This document shows, one piece after another, positions 63,624 through 64,000 of a DNA stretch of 64,000 bases; position 1 is the stretch's first letter, and the number at the start of each line of letters is the position of its first letter. The notes under the pieces are model-generated. The model ran no database searches. It worked only from the letters and a program-made list of their open reading frames with translations, and was not told the origin of the DNA. The stretch is from an uncultured Alphaproteobacteria bacterium (lineage in GTDB: Bacteria > Pseudomonadota > Alphaproteobacteria > HIMB59 > GCA-002718135). Location of the stretch: the NCBI GenBank assembly GCA_902590695.1, contig CACIXR010000001.1, positions 154,673-218,672 of the forward strand. Reading direction: 5' to 3'. A program made the translations under genes and the position numbers.

Positions 63624-64000
63624 TCACCACTCACTTTCAAATTCATGATGAAATTGAAAGCCCTTAATAGGGGTTGCTTCGCCTCTTGGCATAGGAGCAA
63701 TAGGATTTAAAGAGTGATTTGTTTCACCTCTAGCTATTTGAACAGAAAAAAAAGGCCACTCTGATAAATCTGCTTTAACATTTGAAGGAGAATATCTTAG
63801 AGTAATTCCACATCTAGGATTATTTGAATGGTTTGCATCAGAACCATGTAAAAGAGCATCTGAATGAAGAGAAATTTCACCAGCTTTTAAATTCATATAT
63901 ACTATTTTTTCTTTATCAATTTGATCATTAGATACTTCTTGGTTTAAATCATAATTTTTATCGTCATTAATTTTATGTAAAAATCTATTTGTTTTGTGGC
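63624..64000 (-). CDS. Phytanoyl-CoA dioxygenase-family protein (3' part)
   Basis: The frame stays open to the window edge, so the 5' end is missing; about 125 C-terminal residues are seen. HKTNRFLHKIN, NLKAGEISLHSDALLHGSDANHSNNPRCGITLRYSP and the His within it match the C-terminal half of PhyH-type Fe(II)/2-oxoglutarate oxygenases, whose second metal His and the Arg that binds 2-oxoglutarate lie here. It probably hydroxylates or demethylates a small molecule, and its gene precedes the sialidase-like gene. Confidence 0.8.
   Translation of the reverse strand, partial: HKTNRFLHKINDDKNYDLNQEVSNDQIDKEKIVYMNLKAGEISLHSDALLHGSDANHSNNPRCGITLRYSPSNVKADLSEWPFFSVQIARGETNHSLNPIAPMPRGEATPIKGFQFHHEFESEW

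Overview
This window is a gene-dense, very AT-rich stretch of chromosome, most likely from a streamlined marine alphaproteobacterium of the Pelagibacterales / HIMB59 (AEGEAN-169) type. The evidence is the low GC, the near absence of spacers, the split b and b' ATP synthase subunits, a CcrM GANTC methylase, the ispH-thrB-rnhA and dciA-dsbA-smc gene orders, and coding sequences that abut or overlap by a few bases. The lineage is an inference from gene content. I found no rRNA, tRNA, CRISPR array, insertion sequence or prophage. Genes at both window edges are cut: an enolase-superfamily sugar-acid dehydratase on the left and a phytanoyl-CoA dioxygenase-like gene on the right.

Layout. 0-6.5 kb: sugar-acid and sugar genes (rhamnonate dehydratase-like, GlcD-like flavin oxidase, Ldh2-type reductase, beta-lactamase-like hydrolase, EamA exporter, xylulokinase). 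6.5-16.6 kb: housekeeping genes on the minus strand (YceI, rnhA, thrB, ispH, the F0 part of ATP synthase, a short smc, dsbA-like, dciA) with divergent mutY. 16.6-28.4 kb: a purine supercluster holding purQ, a fused purSL, purM-N-F-D-C, purK-E and a guaB without CBS domains. It covers most of the route from PRPP to SAICAR, plus IMP to XMP. purB, purH and a purT or first-step alternative lie elsewhere.

29-43.4 kb: a MATE exporter preceded by a small terminated leader RNA, then an operon for two-partner secretion. The operon has two tandem giant TpsA exoproteins, one TpsB outer-membrane pore, a periplasmic binding protein and a histidine phosphatase. The exoproteins differ in length mainly in a central array of about 75-residue propeller-like repeats. 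43.4-51.4 kb: rhodanese, ccrM, a candidate CCUCC-loop sRNA, rnhB, moaB, a lytic transglycosylase, a cysteine-free family-4-like uracil-DNA glycosylase, a TPR protein and ispE.

51.4-64 kb: an accessory catabolic region. It has RraA-like, two Gfo/Idh/MocA oxidoreductases alternating with two short-chain dehydrogenases, an HpcH/HpaI aldolase, a D-serine-deaminase-like PLP enzyme next to RidA, another SDR, a NagA-like deacetylase, two small paralogous unknowns, an MFS transporter, a sialidase-like propeller without a signal peptide, and a PhyH-like dioxygenase. Together these suggest uptake and stepwise oxidation, deacetylation and aldol cleavage of a sugar, amino sugar or sugar acid inside the cell; the substrate is not visible from sequence.

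The points most worth follow-up are the candidate cuckoo-type sRNA beside ccrM, the short-ORF leader with terminator before the MATE gene, the PurSL fusion and CBS-less IMPDH, the GANTC-bearing inverted repeat in the divergent purine promoter, and the duplicated TpsA genes.
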